A DNA stretch of 64,000 nt from Eshraghiella sp964576255 (GCA_964576255.1 CAZNUK010000003.1:1-64000); one strand, 5' to 3'; shown: positions 44,068 to 52,560, numbered from the stretch's first letter. Notes: generated from the sequence alone by a model not told the origin. Numbers and translations: made by a program.

Positions 44068-44762
44068 TCAACCTCCTCTGCACTCATTGGGGATGACTGC
44101 TCTTCATAAGATTTAATCTTCCCGTTTTTTACTTTGATTACAACATCAGCCATTTTTGCAATGTTTTGATTGTGTGTTACAACAACTATTGTTTTGCCAT
44201 AATTTTTTGCCATAGACAAAAGAAGCTTTAAAACCATAACTCCGGTTTCTGAATCCAATGCTCCTGTTGGCTCATCACATAAAAGTATTTTTGGATTCTT
44301 AGCAAGTGCTCTTGCAATAGAAATTCTCTGTTGCTCTCCTCCTGAAAGCTCTGATGGAAAATTCTTCATATGATCTTCTAACCCCACCTCTGCAATCATT
44401 TTGGCAGGGTCAAGAGAATCCTTGGAAATCTCCTTAACCAATGCAACGTTTTCATATACCGTAAGTGTTGGAATAAGATTATAAAACTGAAAAACAAATC
44501 CCACTGTTGAAGCTCTGTAATCTGCAAGCTCATTATTAGATAAAGTAGAAATATCCTTACCATTTACAATAATTGTTCCACTGGTAGGACTATCAAGACC
44601 ACCAAGCATATTTAACAAAGTACTTTTTCCCGCACCACTAGGTCCTAAAATTACAACAAATTTTCCCTCGTCCAGCGTAAAACTAACATTATCCAATGCC
44701 TTCTGCACATGCTCTCCGCTTGTATATACTCGTGTAACATCTTTAAATTCCACAATTGCCAT
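44061..44762 (-). CDS. ABC ATPase of the LolD/MacB family
   Basis: 233 residues: Walker A GPSGAGKSTLLNMLGGLDSP, Q-loop FVFQFYNLIPTLTVYENV, signature LSGGEQQRISIARALAKNP, Walker B ILLCDEPTGALDSETG and H-loop VVTHNQNIAKMAD. It pairs with the FtsX-like permease. First gene of a six-gene coupled unit behind two operator dyads. Confidence 0.95.
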   Translation of the reverse strand: MAIVEFKDVTRVYTSGEHVQKALDNVSFTLDEGKFVVILGPSGAGKSTLLNMLGGLDSPTSGTIIVNGKDISTLSNNELADYRASTVGFVFQFYNLIPTLTVYENVALVKEISKDSLDPAKMIAEVGLEDHMKNFPSELSGGEQQRISIARALAKNPKILLCDEPTGALDSETGVMVLKLLLSMAKNYGKTIVVVTHNQNIAKMADVVIKVKNGKIKSYEEQSSPMSAEEVEW

Positions 44763-44786
44763 TTTAAATTTCCTCCATGGTTTATA

Positions 44787-44847
44787 GTTAGTGTTGACTA
44801 ACCTTAGTTTTTAAAAAAACAACCACTTTTAGTTAGTGGTCGCTAAC
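44787..44847 (-). promoter_or_regulatory. two GTTAG-N6-CTAAC operators before the ABC operon
   Basis: GTTAG-TGTTGA-CTAAC at 44787-44802 and GTTAG-TGGTCG-CTAAC at 44832-44847, 45 bases apart. A TATAAA box lies next to the first. TetR- or MarR-type repressors often use such dyads; no regulator gene is adjacent. Confidence 0.6.
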
Positions 44848-44901
44848 TTCATCATCAATATACTGCCAACGCCCAATCTTTGTCAATCCCCAAAATAAGT
44901 A

Positions 44902-44927
44902 AAGGTTGCAAGCTCGCTTGCAACCTT
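44902..44927 (-). terminator. terminator of the Na/Pi cotransporter gene
   Basis: Perfect 12-bp arms AAGGTTGCAAGC / GCTTGCAACCTT with a 2-base loop, then ACTTATTTT on the minus strand, directly after the stop. Confidence 0.85.
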
Positions 44928-44933
44928 ATATTT

Positions 44934-46694
44934 CTATGGTAATCTATATACTCTTGACAAATCACTGTACTGCTGCTTAAATGCTGCATCCTCAGCTTTA
45001 AGTCTGTCAAGATATTCATGGCTTTCAAGATTTTTCTGCTTAACCTGAAGCACACTGATAGCAATGTTAGAACAATGGTCTGCTATTCTCTCATAATTAG
45101 TAGTAATATCTGAAAGTACAAAACCAAGTTCGATTGTACACTTACCTTCACGAAGTCTTCTTACATGTCTTGCTTTAAGCTCTGCATTAAGTCCGTCAAT
45201 TACTTCCTCAAGTGGCTCAACAACTAATGCAAGACTGCTGTCATTATTAACAAAAGCATCCGTAGCTTCATCAATAATTCTCTTGACAGCTTCATTAAAA
45301 ATCTGGAGCTCTTTGGTAGCCTTTTCAGAGAATGTCATATTCTTTTCGTTCATTTCCCTGGCAGCTTCCATTACATTAAGAGAGTGGTCTGACATACGCT
45401 CAAAATCACCTATTACCTGCAAAAGCTCTGATATGACTCTGGAATCCTCTTCACTTAAGTTCTTGGAACTCAAATTAACCATGTAGGAACCAAGTTCATC
45501 CTCGTACTTATCCACAAGAGCTTCCATTTCAATAACTTTGTTAGCCTTATCTTCATCATATTTTTCCATAAGCTCCATAGCCATGAAAATTGATTTTCTT
45601 ACAATCTCAGCCATTTCTGCTGTTGTCTTTACACACTGCTCAACTGCAAAGGACGGTCTCTCCAAAAATCTCATATCAAGAAGCTTAATCATAGGCTCTT
45701 CTACAACTTCATCCTTACTATCTCTGATTGTAAGGTATGCAAGCTTTTCAAGAAGCTTAGAGAATGGAAGCAATACCGCAGTTGCAAATACGTTAAAGGT
45801 TGTATGCATAATGGCAATATTAAACTGTGTAGCCTGTCCTGACATAAATTCAAAATCAATAACTGCATTCAACAAATAGAATACTGCCATAAATAATGCA
45901 GTTCCAATTATATTAAAATAAAGGTGAACAAATGCAGCTCTCTTAGCATTCTTACTTGCACCTGCTGAAGAAATAAGTGCTGTTACACAGGTGCCAATAT
46001 TCTGTCCCAAAATAATAGGCACTGCACCGCCAAATGTAATGGCTCCTGTACTACTTAAAGCCTGAAGAATACCAACTGATGCTGATGAACTCTGAATAAT
46101 GGCTGTAAGCAAAGCACCTGCTAAAAGTCCAAGGAATGGATTATCAGCAAACATTGTAAATATACTTGTAAAAGACTCACTATTCTTAAGGCCTTCTACC
46201 GCACCACTCATCATATCCATACCAAACATCAATACCGCAAAGCTTACAAGAATAGTTCCGATATCCTTGTACTTATCCTTCTTAGAAAACATCAACATTG
46301 CAATACCAATAATTGCAAGAATAGGTGAGAAAGAAGTTGGTTTAAGCATCTGCACCCAGAAGTTAGAGCTTTCAAGTCCTGTCAAGCTCAATATCCACGC
46401 AGTTATGGTTGTACCGATATTGGCACCAAAAATAATTCCTACTGCCTGGCTTAATTTCATAATTCCGGAGTTAACAAATCCAACTACCATAACAGTTGTA
46501 GCCGATGAAGACTGAATAACCGCTGTAACACCGGCACCGAGAACCACTCCCTTAATCTTATTGGAAGTAAGCTTCTCCAAAATCTTCTCCATCTTACCAC
46601 CTGAAAGTTTGGCAAGTCCGTCACTCATCTGGTTCATACCAAATAAGAACATTGCTAATCCACCAAGTAATGCTAATACATCAAAAAAATCCAT
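44934..46694 (-). CDS. Na/Pi cotransporter with PhoU-like domain
   Basis: 586 residues. Membrane part (about 1-330) with two QSSS repeats (TAVIQSSSATTVMVVGFV and TAIIQSSSASVGILQALSS), the hallmark of NptA-type sodium-phosphate symporters; GANIGTT and GQNIGTCVTALI follow each. A helical PhoU-like domain (about 350-560, DRMSDHSLNVMEAAREM-like helices) ends the protein. A phosphate importer or exporter; no pst/phoU genes nearby. Confidence 0.93.
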   Translation of the reverse strand: MDFFDVLALLGGLAMFLFGMNQMSDGLAKLSGGKMEKILEKLTSNKIKGVVLGAGVTAVIQSSSATTVMVVGFVNSGIMKLSQAVGIIFGANIGTTITAWILSLTGLESSNFWVQMLKPTSFSPILAIIGIAMLMFSKKDKYKDIGTILVSFAVLMFGMDMMSGAVEGLKNSESFTSIFTMFADNPFLGLLAGALLTAIIQSSSASVGILQALSSTGAITFGGAVPIILGQNIGTCVTALISSAGASKNAKRAAFVHLYFNIIGTALFMAVFYLLNAVIDFEFMSGQATQFNIAIMHTTFNVFATAVLLPFSKLLEKLAYLTIRDSKDEVVEEPMIKLLDMRFLERPSFAVEQCVKTTAEMAEIVRKSIFMAMELMEKYDEDKANKVIEMEALVDKYEDELGSYMVNLSSKNLSEEDSRVISELLQVIGDFERMSDHSLNVMEAAREMNEKNMTFSEKATKELQIFNEAVKRIIDEATDAFVNNDSSLALVVEPLEEVIDGLNAELKARHVRRLREGKCTIELGFVLSDITTNYERIADHCSNIAISVLQVKQKNLESHEYLDRLKAEDAAFKQQYSDLSRVYRLP

Positions 46695-46786
46695 TTTTGT
46701 TCCTTCCTTAATTTAATCTTGTTGTATCAAACGCTTTAATGATAACATACCCACACATCAAAATGGAAGTACCAAAATTCGAAAAT

Positions 46787-47314
46787 TTACGCTTGCTGTA
46801 TATTTTTCTTAAAAACCGGACCAATTATACACACAACTGTAATTTTAATAATGTCAAAAACAACATATGGTGCTACGCAGGTTACAATCGCCGTCAGAAA
46901 CTTTACTTTAATAACCGCCATATACCACAGGGCACCCAATATATAACATATAACAAGCCCCACTGCCGCTCCTGACGCAAATATCCATCGATTTCCTTTT
47001 CCTATTTTAAGAAACAATCCCGACACTGCTCCAAGTGCGAGATATCCTATTAAAAAGCCTCCTGTGGGTCCCATAAACACACCAACTCCGCCCTGGAATC
47101 CAGCAAACACCGGAAGTCCCACAAGTCCCAGAAGAAGATATATAGCACAGCTTGCAATCCCCATTGGGAACTCAAGAATATATGCCATAAGCACCACCAT
47201 AAACACACCAAGGTTAGCGCCCACGCCACCGGCAACTGGAATTGTTATTGGAGATAGAATACACATAAGGGCTGCCATAAGAGCAACCATAGCAAGTTTT
47301 CTGGTTTTACTCAT
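46787..47314 (-). CDS. bioY: BioY biotin transporter (ECF S component)
   Basis: 175 residues, six helices. The family core LLGLVGLPVFAGFQGGVGVF and GPTGGFLIGYLALGAVSGLF is clear. It binds biotin and would work with an energising EcfAAT module, which is not in the window. Preceded by GGTGGGAG. No BirA box or riboswitch is recognised upstream. Confidence 0.92.
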   Translation of the reverse strand: MSKTRKLAMVALMAALMCILSPITIPVAGGVGANLGVFMVVLMAYILEFPMGIASCAIYLLLGLVGLPVFAGFQGGVGVFMGPTGGFLIGYLALGAVSGLFLKIGKGNRWIFASGAAVGLVICYILGALWYMAVIKVKFLTAIVTCVAPYVVFDIIKITVVCIIGPVFKKNIQQA

Positions 47315-47366
47315 AATAATCTACTCCCACCTGCGGTGAGTCCCTCCTTAAGTCATTAATAAAAAA

Positions 47367-47401
47367 ACTGCCGGAAAAAAACAGTGTTTCATTCCGACAG
47401 T
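47367..47401 (-). terminator. terminator of the Ala/Lys-rich protein gene
   Basis: Minus-strand stem ACTGTCGG / CCGGCAGT with a 19-base loop followed by T7, between this gene and bioY. Confidence 0.8.
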
Positions 47402-47429
47402 TCTTGTATGCATTATGTACGGCGCAATC

Positions 47430-47825
47430 TTAAGCAAAAAGATCAACTCTGCCAACGTTATTATCGTTGATTACATAATAAGCTGCATTCTCTTCAGGCT
47501 TAACATATACCTTAAGAGTCTTGATAGAAGATTCTCTGTGTCCCTCTGCAACATATGCAGCCTTAACACGAGCTTCTACTGCTGAAAGCAATACCTGATT
47601 TCCAGCGAACTCAACATAAGTCTCAACAACCTTCTCAGCCTTAACTGTAGCCTTCTTAGCTGCTGGCTTCTTAGCTGCTGTTTCCTTAGCTACTGTCTCC
47701 TTAGTTGTTTCTTTAGCTGCTGCCTTCTTAGCAGGTGCCTTTTTAGTTGTAGTCTTAGTTGCCTTAGTTTCTGTCTTTACAGCTTCAACATTAGCTGTCT
47801 GTGTTTCATTTGTTTTCTTTGCCAT
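47430..47825 (-). CDS. Ala/Lys-rich tail protein with DUF6465-like domain
   Basis: 131 residues. The N-terminal half is a low-complexity, histone-like tail rich in A, K and T (TTTKKAPAKKAAAKETTKET, KKPAAKKATVKAEK). The C-terminal half (VETYVEFAGNQVLLSAVEAR to YYVINDNNVGRVDLFA) is a compact domain typical of Lachnospiraceae DUF6465. It may bind nucleic acid through the tail; the role is unknown. AGGAGG precedes the ATG. Confidence 0.85.
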   Translation of the reverse strand: MAKKTNETQTANVEAVKTETKATKTTTKKAPAKKAAAKETTKETVAKETAAKKPAAKKATVKAEKVVETYVEFAGNQVLLSAVEARVKAAYVAEGHRESSIKTLKVYVKPEENAAYYVINDNNVGRVDLFA

Positions 47826-47924
47826 GATTTCTAATCCCTCCTAGAAAAACTCTCCACATTTTCATACGGAAATAACATACGTCTTACAATATATCCCATA
47901 ACTTTATAAAAATCAAGTATTTAT

Positions 47925-48596
47925 TTATATTTTTTCAATTTTAATTATGTGTGCCACATTTTTTTCAACAAAAAACCTGACATTCATTCCGAAAAAATTC
48001 ATTCCATATACTCTTTTTGGGTCATCCTGATAGGAAGGTCTGGGGTCATTGGAGATAATTTTAATTAAAGTTTTTACGTTTTCCGGGTTTATTTCCCTAT
48101 CAGTATTATTATCAAATTGAACCTCCAATGAATAATCCTTAACATCCGAAGAAAATCCACCCATAGCGTCAGGAATTGAATCTATATGTGGGAGGTATGG
48201 CTTAATATCATAGACAGGTGTTCCATCCATCATATCAATTCCTGACACATAAAGGACTGGCCCCGTATTTTTTCTTATTTCAACGGAATCCAGTTTAACT
48301 ACTGACATTCCAATGGGATTAGGACGGAATGGAGAACGGGTTGCAAACACACCCATTCTGGTATCCCCTCCAAGTCTTGGCGGTCTTACGGTAGGCGACC
48401 AGCTATCCCTCTTTGCTTCGGAAAATTCCCATAAAATCCATATGTGTGAATAGTCAGCCAGTCCTCTCACCGCTTCCTCCACTGCATATTCTTTTTCAAA
48501 AATTATTTCACCCTTAAGATCCTCTATTAATCCGCTCTGCCTTGGCAGTCCAAATTTCTCATTAAAAGGAGTTCTAATTGTAGCGATTTTCTTCAT
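47925..48596 (-). CDS. trmO: tRNA (t6A37) N6-methyltransferase TrmO
   Basis: 223 residues of the TsaA/YaeB family: HIWILWEFSEAK, VRPPRLGGDTRMGVFATRSP and FRPNPIGMSVVKLDSVE, then DGTPVYDIKPYLPHIDSIP. TrmO methylates the t6A at tRNA position 37 using AdoMet. The C-terminal extension (about 160-223) is usual for this group. Monocistronic. Confidence 0.95.
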   Translation of the reverse strand: MKKIATIRTPFNEKFGLPRQSGLIEDLKGEIIFEKEYAVEEAVRGLADYSHIWILWEFSEAKRDSWSPTVRPPRLGGDTRMGVFATRSPFRPNPIGMSVVKLDSVEIRKNTGPVLYVSGIDMMDGTPVYDIKPYLPHIDSIPDAMGGFSSDVKDYSLEVQFDNNTDREINPENVKTLIKIISNDPRPSYQDDPKRVYGMNFFGMNVRFFVEKNVAHIIKIEKI

Positions 48597-48619
48597 AACA
48601 ATAACCTCGCATTTTTTTG

Positions 48620-48648
48620 TTGAATTTTATTATAGCATAATATAAAAT
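48620..48648 (+). promoter_or_regulatory. promoter of the zinc-ribbon/TPM operon
   Basis: TTGAAT (48620-48625), 17-base spacer, TAAAAT (48643-48648), about 40 bases before the ATG. Confidence 0.55.
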
Positions 48649-48689
48649 ATATTTGAAATATAACTTATAGGAGAAGGAGAACTGAAGAT

Positions 48690-50279
48690 ATGTATCAATG
48701 TCCTGGTTGTGGAGGAGCACTTAAATTTGATATTCCTTCGCAAAATATGAAATGTGACCAATGTCAAAATCTTGTGGACCCATATTCACTTAGGATTGAA
48801 GAAGGTGCCACAGACACATATGATGCTACTATTTTCACCTGCTCACACTGTGGTGGTGAAATCATTAGTACGGATAACTCAGTTACGGAGTTCTGCTCTT
48901 TCTGCGGTGCCCATACGGTGCTTGAAAGCCGCCTTTGTAGTATCAAACGACCTAACTACATAATACCATTTAAAATTTCCAAGGAGCAATGTAAAGAAAT
49001 TTATAAGAAGCATTTGGGCAAATCCTTTTTCACCCCAAAAGCGTACAAAAATACTGAATTCATTGACAGCTTCCGTGGAATTTATATGCCTTATTGGGCT
49101 TATCATGTAGAGCAACAGGCTCCGGTTGAAGTACCGGCTGTTCATACCTACAGACGTGGTGATTATAGAATTACCGACCATTATGCCCTTAATTTTGATG
49201 TGGATGCTTACTACAAAGGACTTTCCTATGATGCATCATCATCTTTTTACGATAGTATAAGTGAGTATATTGGACCTTACCAAGTTAAAAATATGAAGGA
49301 ATTTCATCCGGCAATCATGAGTGGTTTTTATGGCGACACGATGGATATTCCATCAGAGGTTTACTGCACTGATGCCTTTGAATACGCTAATGAAATAACC
49401 TTTGACGCTGTAAATGATATTCCTGAATATCGTAAGCTTAGAATTTCAGTCCCTGATACTGTTTCCCAGTGTAACTACACCCTTGATACCAAGTTGGCTT
49501 CTATTGATAGCACAATGTATCCGGTATGGTTTATGTCCTACCGCAATGGAAACCGAGTTGCCTATGCCACAATCAACGGACAGACAGGAAAGATTGTAAC
49601 CGACCTGCCAATTTCCAAGGGCAAATACTTTTTATGCTCATTGCTGATTTCACTTCCGATATTTTTGTTATTTACATTATTATTTACTTTTACGGCAGCA
49701 ACTACAATGGGCGTTGCAGCACTTCTTGGTATAATTTCAGTTATCATTTATTCCAATGAAGTAAAAGCCATTGCCAAAAAAGATGCCTTCGCCGATGACA
49801 AAGGTATGTTATATGCCCGTGGAAGAAAAGGCACTAGCAACACCCAAAAACAAGGCAAGAACTATAGTCGTAGCAAAACACGAAAAAACATATTTGTCAT
49901 TATCATTATGGTATTCGCATTTTTCACTGTTGGTCTACCTTTAATAGGAGCTGCTACACAAAATCTTCCTATTGCGACAATAGCCAGTTTTGCAGCGCTA
50001 GTTGTCAGTAGTATTTTTCTTGCAAACGCCTCAAGCAACTGCAAGAAACACAAACAACCTTTTAACCCTGCAATACATATTTTAAATATAATTGCTTTTT
50101 CAATAAGCCTTTTAATTGGAATTGCTAATCCTGTTTCGGACATTATTTATTATACCGCAATCGGAATCATGCTTATTGTTGTAGTTAGCACCAATATTTC
50201 TATTATTAACAAACGTAATATTTGTGCAACCAGAAAGCTTCCACAGTTTAATAAGACCGGAGGTGATAATCGTGCTTAA
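48690..50279 (+). CDS. zinc-ribbon membrane protein
   Basis: 529 residues. Two zinc ribbons (CPGCGGALKF...CDQC and CSHCGGEIIS...CSFC) in residues 1-75, a soluble region (about 85-310) with SFRGIYMPYWAYHVEQQAP and YPVWFMSYRNGNRVAYATIN, then helices at about 325-360 and 405-510. Common in Clostridia as TFIIB-type zinc-ribbon protein. The TPM gene starts inside its last codons (8-base overlap). Probably an envelope scaffold or folding partner; function unproven. Confidence 0.85.
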   Translation: MYQCPGCGGALKFDIPSQNMKCDQCQNLVDPYSLRIEEGATDTYDATIFTCSHCGGEIISTDNSVTEFCSFCGAHTVLESRLCSIKRPNYIIPFKISKEQCKEIYKKHLGKSFFTPKAYKNTEFIDSFRGIYMPYWAYHVEQQAPVEVPAVHTYRRGDYRITDHYALNFDVDAYYKGLSYDASSSFYDSISEYIGPYQVKNMKEFHPAIMSGFYGDTMDIPSEVYCTDAFEYANEITFDAVNDIPEYRKLRISVPDTVSQCNYTLDTKLASIDSTMYPVWFMSYRNGNRVAYATINGQTGKIVTDLPISKGKYFLCSLLISLPIFLLFTLLFTFTAATTMGVAALLGIISVIIYSNEVKAIAKKDAFADDKGMLYARGRKGTSNTQKQGKNYSRSKTRKNIFVIIIMVFAFFTVGLPLIGAATQNLPIATIASFAALVVSSIFLANASSNCKKHKQPFNPAIHILNIIAFSISLLIGIANPVSDIIYYTAIGIMLIVVVSTNISIINKRNICATRKLPQFNKTGGDNRA

Positions 50280-51054
50280 GTCTAGACATATAATCAAGAA
50301 TTTAATATTCCTCTGCACAGTGATTATCACTTGTGGCATTTTTACCGTTCCTGCCCAGGCTGAGGAAATTGTTAATCCTGATAGCGGGTACTACATAAGT
50401 ATTTTTGATGAAGCTGATTTATTAACTGACAGCGAAGAGGATGCTCTTATGACTCAGATGGAGGACATCTCCGAGTACGGACATGTAGCACTTGTAACTG
50501 TAGACTACAATCCATACGGGGATACTGAAGATTACTGCGAAGACTACTACAAAGATTTATATGGTAGAGATAGCGGTACTATGTTTATGATTGATATGCA
50601 AGAGCGTTACATCTACATCTACAGCGATGGTTATGTATATAGAGTTATCACAAAGGGCAATGCCCTTACCATAACAGACAATGTATATACCTATGCCACC
50701 GATGAAGAATATTACGCCTGTGCTTCGGAAGCATTTTCACAGATAAATACCCTCCTGGAAGGCGGAAGAATTTCACAACCGATGAAATACATCTGTAATG
50801 CTATGTTATCACTTATTATTGGATTCACCATCACTTACGCAATTGTACGTAATGTACATTCAAAAAGAGCAGCCCAGGAACAGGATGTCCTTACTGCAAT
50901 TTTTGCCAAAACAGAAATACATAATCCTAGAAGTATTTTTATGACTCAGACCAGAGTGTACGACCCTCCAAGCTCATCCCACAGCGGCGGCGGTGGCGGC
51001 GGCGGTGGCGGCGGCGGCGGTGGCGGCGGCGGTGGTGGCGGCCACAGATTCTAA
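50272..51054 (+). CDS. TPM-domain exported protein with polyglycine tail
   Basis: 260 residues, start GTG at 50272 with GGAGG 8 bases before. Signal peptide ending VPAQAEE, TPM domain (ISIFDEADLLTDSEEDALMT, YGHVALVTVDYNPYG, GTMFMIDMQERYIYIYSDG), one helix (about 198-215), and a C-terminus of 20 Gly followed by HRF. Glycine-rich ends are usual for TPM proteins, but this pure run is extreme. It may form a complex with the zinc-ribbon protein. Confidence 0.88.
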   Translation: MLKSRHIIKNLIFLCTVIITCGIFTVPAQAEEIVNPDSGYYISIFDEADLLTDSEEDALMTQMEDISEYGHVALVTVDYNPYGDTEDYCEDYYKDLYGRDSGTMFMIDMQERYIYIYSDGYVYRVITKGNALTITDNVYTYATDEEYYACASEAFSQINTLLEGGRISQPMKYICNAMLSLIIGFTITYAIVRNVHSKRAAQEQDVLTAIFAKTEIHNPRSIFMTQTRVYDPPSSSHSGGGGGGGGGGGGGGGGGGGHRF

Positions 51055-51091
51055 GCCAAGCCTATTTCGCGGTGCGCTTTGACGCTTGTGT

Positions 51092-51190
51092 GCCGCGGTG
51101 GAACTATCGTTTCTTGTTCGTTACTTGTGCGCCGCGGTGGAACTATCGTTTCTTGTTCGTTACTTGTGTGCCGCGGTGGAACTATTTTGA
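51092..51190. repeat. 39-bp tandem repeat, about 2.5 units
   Basis: GCCGCGGTGGAACTAT begins at 51092, 51131 and 51170 (period 39), separated by CGTTTCTTGTTCGTTACTTG. Lies directly after the TPM gene. Confidence 0.9.
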
Positions 51191-51197
51191 CTTTTTT

Positions 51198-51342
51198 ACT
51201 CTATAGAGACTCCCAAAAGTCTCTATAGAGTATTTTATTGCGTTCAGGTCCGGTTTGATTCTTGAAAAGTACCTATACGTACGCTCTGATGCTATAGAGA
51301 CTTTTTTTGGTCTCTATAGCCATATTTTTTCTCGTCAGGTCC
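51198..51342 (+). repeat. hairpin-pair repeat, copy A
   Basis: Hairpin 1 has perfect 14-bp arms ACTCTATAGAGACT / AGTCTCTATAGAGT (51198-51231), then AGGTCC at 51246. Hairpin 2 has GCTATAGAGAC / GTCTCTATAGC arms (51291-51320), then AGGTCC at 51337. Between them is GAAAAGTACCTATACG. It is a direct counterpart of the copy at 52269. Confidence 0.85.
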
Positions 51343-51380
51343 ACCTTTAAAAAAGTCACATTAATTTCACATTTTTTCTC

Positions 51381-51409
51381 TTGACTCCTACCCTCAAATA
51401 TTATATATT
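51381..51409 (+). promoter_or_regulatory. promoter of the nuclease-like gene
   Basis: TTGACT (51381-51386), 17-base spacer, TATATT (51404-51409), 40 bases before the proposed ATT start. Confidence 0.7.
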
Positions 51410-51448
51410 TTCACTTACATATTTCTTTTTTCTAAGGAGGTAATCATC

Positions 51449-52222
51449 ATTAACAAGCAAATATTAAATCGTACCAAGGAAATTCAACACCAAATCCAAC
51501 AAATCGAAACCCTTCTGCCCCAATTACCACAAGGAAAACTGATTTGTACTAAAAGCGACGGCTCTTACAAATGGTATGTTAGTGATTCTCACACCAAAAC
51601 GTATCTTCCCAAATCCAATCGTTCCCTTGCTGAACAACTAGCCTACAAAAAATTCCTTACCTTACAATTAAAAGAGTTACAGAAAGAACTGATAGCTTCA
51701 CAACATTACATCAATGCTCTTTCTAAAACTTCTGAAGCAAATAAGCTTCTTATTAATTCTTCGGAATATCAAAAACTAGTGGCACCCTACTTCACACCAA
51801 TTTCACAAGAATTACTTACATGGACAAATAATCCTTATGACCAAAATCCATATCATCCTGAAGGATTAATTCACAGAAGCATTTCTGGAAAACTTCTGAG
51901 GTCAAAATCAGAATCTATTATTGATATGATTTTATTTCAAGAAAAAATCCCTTATCGTTATGAATGCCAGCTATTATTAGGCGACCAAATTATTTATCCG
52001 GATTTTACCATCCGACATCCACATACCGGAAAATTATTTTATTGGGAACATTTTGGTCAAATGGACAACCCCGAATATTACACAAAGGCCTGTTCAAAAA
52101 TTCAGCTATATGTATCCCACGGAATAATACCAACAATTAATCTAATTACAACTTATGAGACCAAAAGTTTTCCACTAGCCTCTGAAGATGTCAAAGAAAT
52201 TGTTGACCATTATTTTAAATAA
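51449..52222 (+). CDS. PD-(D/E)XK nuclease-like protein, apparent ATT start
   Basis: About 257 residues. N-terminal coiled region (ILNRTKEIQHQIQQIETLL), a short middle part (KSDGSYKWYVSDSHTKTYLP), another helical segment, and a C-terminal nuclease-like core: LLRSKSESIIDMILFQEKIP (Glu), YECQLLLGDQIIYPDFTIRH (Asp in PDF) and FYWEHFGQMDNPEYY (E-H). AAGGAGG (51434-51440) is 8 bases before ATT at 51449; no ATG, GTG or TTG occurs in frame until GTG at 51779, which would delete the first 110 residues. Promoter spacing supports the long form. The gene is bracketed by two copies of the hairpin-pair repeat. Confidence 0.7.
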   Translation: MNKQILNRTKEIQHQIQQIETLLPQLPQGKLICTKSDGSYKWYVSDSHTKTYLPKSNRSLAEQLAYKKFLTLQLKELQKELIASQHYINALSKTSEANKLLINSSEYQKLVAPYFTPISQELLTWTNNPYDQNPYHPEGLIHRSISGKLLRSKSESIIDMILFQEKIPYRYECQLLLGDQIIYPDFTIRHPHTGKLFYWEHFGQMDNPEYYTKACSKIQLYVSHGIIPTINLITTYETKSFPLASEDVKEIVDHYFK

Positions 52223-52268
52223 AATTAATTAAATTTGTGTTTCTGAGACAGGACCCCAATCAAAATAA

Positions 52269-52416
52269 AATAGCTATGGAGACACCAAAAAGTCTCTATA
52301 GCTATTTTTTTCTTCTTCCAGGTCCAATTTAGTTCTTGAAAAGTACCTATACGCACACGCTAATGCTATAGAGACATTTTGGAGTCTCTATAGCAAAAAA
52401 ATCTTCCGTCAGGTCC
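52269..52416 (+). repeat. hairpin-pair repeat, copy B
   Basis: Hairpin 1 at 52269-52305 (one mismatch), AGGTCC at 52320; hairpin 2 at 52365-52394, AGGTCC at 52411. The middle GAAAAGTACCTATACG matches copy A, as does the spacing of about 93 bases. Hairpin 1 may also terminate the nuclease transcript. Confidence 0.85.
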
Positions 52417-52560
52417 AATCGACACAACACTCTTTATTCAAACTCAATCGACACAACACTCTTTATTCAAACTCAATTGACACAACACTCTTTATTCAAA
52501 TTCAATTGGCACAACACTCTTTGTTCAAATTCAATCGGCACAACACTCTTAGCCTCGATT
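52416..52560. repeat. 29-bp tandem repeat, 5 units
   Basis: Units begin at 52416, 52445, 52474, 52503 and 52532 (CAATCGACACAACACTC with small variations). It fills the gap before the convergent kinase gene and starts within the last AGGTCC of copy B. Confidence 0.9.

Noticed and set aside
50224..50271. Longer N-terminus for the TPM protein from ATG at 50224
   Set aside because: GGAGG before GTG at 50272 and the signal peptide position fit the shorter form.
51060..52560. Insertion sequence carrying the nuclease-like gene
   Set aside because: No terminal inverted repeats, target duplications or transposase motifs were found; the flanking copies are direct repeats, so it is reported as a repeat-bracketed gene only.
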